A stretch of 64,000 nt of DNA, from contig QEOQ01000258.1 of assembly GCA_010279815.1 (NCBI GenBank), forward strand, positions 202,120-266,119, given 5' to 3'. The notes under the pieces were generated by a model. It ran no database searches and was not told where the DNA came from. It saw nothing but the letters and a program-made list of their open reading frames with translations. This document shows, one piece after another, positions 62,612 through 64,000 of this stretch. The stretch is from Brachionus plicatilis (Eukaryota; Rotifera; Eurotatoria; Ploima; Brachionidae). The position numbers and the translations under genes were made by a program. The stretch's first letter is position 1, and the number at the start of each line of letters is the position of its first letter.

Positions 62612-63818
62612 ATGACAACTTTTAAAAATATATTCTTCTTAGTATTATTAATCGCCTATTCAGGGCAAACTTTGCCGAATACCCCAGTTGTAATATGGCA
62701 TGGAATGGGTAAAACCTTTTCTAATACCTTAATTTTAATTATATTTAAATATTAGGAGATTCTTGCTGTAATCCATTATCAATCGGAAGAATTAAGTCCA
62801 TAATAGAAAGCAATATATCCGGAATTTATGTGCATTCATTAAAAATAGGTAACAACATTGAAGAAGATACTTACAACGGCTTCTTTAAGGATGTAAACGA
62901 ACAAGTCAGCAAACTTAATTAAAAATTATCTAAATAAATGGCTAACTATTTAATTTAGATAGCATTGGTTTGCGATCAGCTAAAAAATGATACCAACCTC
63001 AAAAATGGTTATCATGCCATAGGTTTTTCTCAAGGCGCGCAATTTCTGTAAATTAAAAAAAATTTTATACCTAAAAATTAAGCTACTATGTACTTTAAGA
63101 CGAGCTGTGGCACAACGATGTCCTTACCCACCTGTGAGAAATTTGATTTCGATCGGAGGTCAGCACCAAGGTGTCTATGGATTTCCAAGATGTCCTGATA
63201 GTCTAAGCAAAATTTGCGATGAAGTACGATCATTGTTAAATATTGGTGCCTATGAGAAGTTCGTTCAAAAAATTTTGGTCCAAGCCCAATATTGGCATGA
63301 TCCTCTGAACGAAAAGCTTTATAGAGAAAAAAGTCTTTTTCTAGCAGATATCAATCAGGAAATAGTATGTCTTGATAAATGTCATAATGATTATTGTAAA
63401 AATTAATTTTTAGACCTTCAATAAAGAATATCGTGATAATTTACTAAAAATAAAAAATTTGGTTCTAGTCAAGTTTAACAAAGATTCAATGGTAATTCCA
63501 AGAGAAAGTGAGGTAAATTTTAGACAATAATTAAAAATTAAATCTTTTTAAATAATTTTTAAGTGGTTTGGATTTTATAAACCTGGTCAAAGCAAAGAAA
63601 TTTATGAAATGGAACAATCGCCTTTGTATCTTAATGTAAAATTTAAAAAAATAAAAAAAAATAAATTTTCACAATTGTTTTAGGATACTCTTGGTCTGCA
63701 AACTTTAGATAGAGAAGGAAGACTGTTCAGACTAACAATCAATAGTGATCATTTAAAATTTTCAGATGAGTGGTTCATTGACAACATTGTTGATTCATTT
63801 TTAAGAGATAAAATCTAA
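62612..63818 (+). CDS. PPT1: Palmitoyl-protein thioesterase 1, 7 exons
   Basis: Lysosomal enzyme that removes palmitate from cysteines of proteins during their breakdown. Exons are 62612-62708, 62756-62904, 62959-63047, 63100-63364, 63414-63512, 63564-63635 and 63684-63818; the sum is 906 nt, giving 301 aa against 306 in human. Residues 1-20 form a hydrophobic signal peptide. The body reads [45 protein letters not shown] and LADINQE. The catalytic triad is Ser106 (GFSQG), Asp224 (NKDS) and His280 ([11 protein letters not shown]); the spacings of 118 and 56 residues equal those of human Ser115, Asp233 and His289. All introns are 47-54 nt, so the gene fits in 1.2 kb. The second intron has a poor donor (GTCAGC); a GC-AG join 4 nt downstream, with a shifted acceptor, would also keep the length. 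AATAAA near 63973 is a likely polyadenylation signal. Confidence 0.95.
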
Positions 63819-64000
63819 TTTTTTTAAGATTCAAAATTAATATTTTTAAACTTTAGTTCTCGTCTAAATGATTAATTTTTAAGCTTTTCAAACTATCGTG
63901 AAGCTCGAACATTTTAAGATTATTAAAATCTAAAAAAAATTAATTTCGTAAAAAATTATAAAATTTCTCAATAAATCTTATTTTAAATTGTTTTTAAATT

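Overview
The window is AT-rich animal (metazoan) nuclear DNA. It carries spliced genes with many very short introns (about 47-64 nt) plus a few long introns full of repeats. There are two assembly gaps (13330-13329+899, i.e. to 14228, and 57838-58326). The gene set (an SLCO/OATP transporter, a claudin-type tetraspan, a cyclic-nucleotide-gated channel, a p21-activated kinase, mitochondrial Met-tRNA formyltransferase and palmitoyl-protein thioesterase) shows it is an invertebrate animal. The base composition and intron sizes fit a monogonont rotifer such as Brachionus, but that is an inference that I cannot test here.

Layout. 1-6076: AT-rich sequence with a TA-flanked palindromic MITE, a 5'-truncated LINE tail and half of a second palindromic element split by a composite LINE-tail insertion. 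6077-10258 (+): an SLCO transporter in seven exons. 10259-16328: degenerate LINE pieces in both orientations around an assembly gap, and a hAT-type MITE. 16329-22698 (+): a claudin-superfamily tetraspan in three exons; its 5.2-kb second intron holds a 1.15-kb foldback element, FLYWCH and SWIM relics of a MULE-like transposon, a possible Helitron relic and two MITEs. 22699-38243: about 15 kb with no gene that I can support, only repeat relics. 38244-46370 (+): a CNG channel in six exons. 46615-49375 (-): MTFMT, tail-to-tail with the CNG gene. 50070-59870 (+): a group-I PAK, head-to-head with MTFMT, whose 3.9-kb last intron holds a second copy of the foldback element and the second gap. 62612-63818 (+): PPT1 in seven exons.

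The genes do not form an operon or a pathway; each is an independent transcription unit. Exon joins below were chosen by reading frame, GT/AG sites and match to the protein family. In five genes the summed coding length is an exact multiple of three; for MTFMT this needs one weak donor and one micro-exon.

The most interesting observation is in the PAK gene. Two adjacent exons (50381-50508 and 50596-50702) each encode a complete but different CRIB (Rac/Cdc42-binding) motif. Both enter in phase 1 and leave in phase 0, so either gives an open protein but both together hit a stop within three codons. This is the arithmetic of mutually exclusive exons. A 2.5-copy tandem array of hairpin-forming repeats begins 29 nt after the second of them. 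Other points of note are a CNG pore with an unusual filter (M-V-N-E-I-P), a claudin-like protein with a first extracellular loop of about 170 residues, the pair of long-armed foldback elements carrying a transposase-like basic tail, and the overlap of CNG and MTFMT 3' ends.
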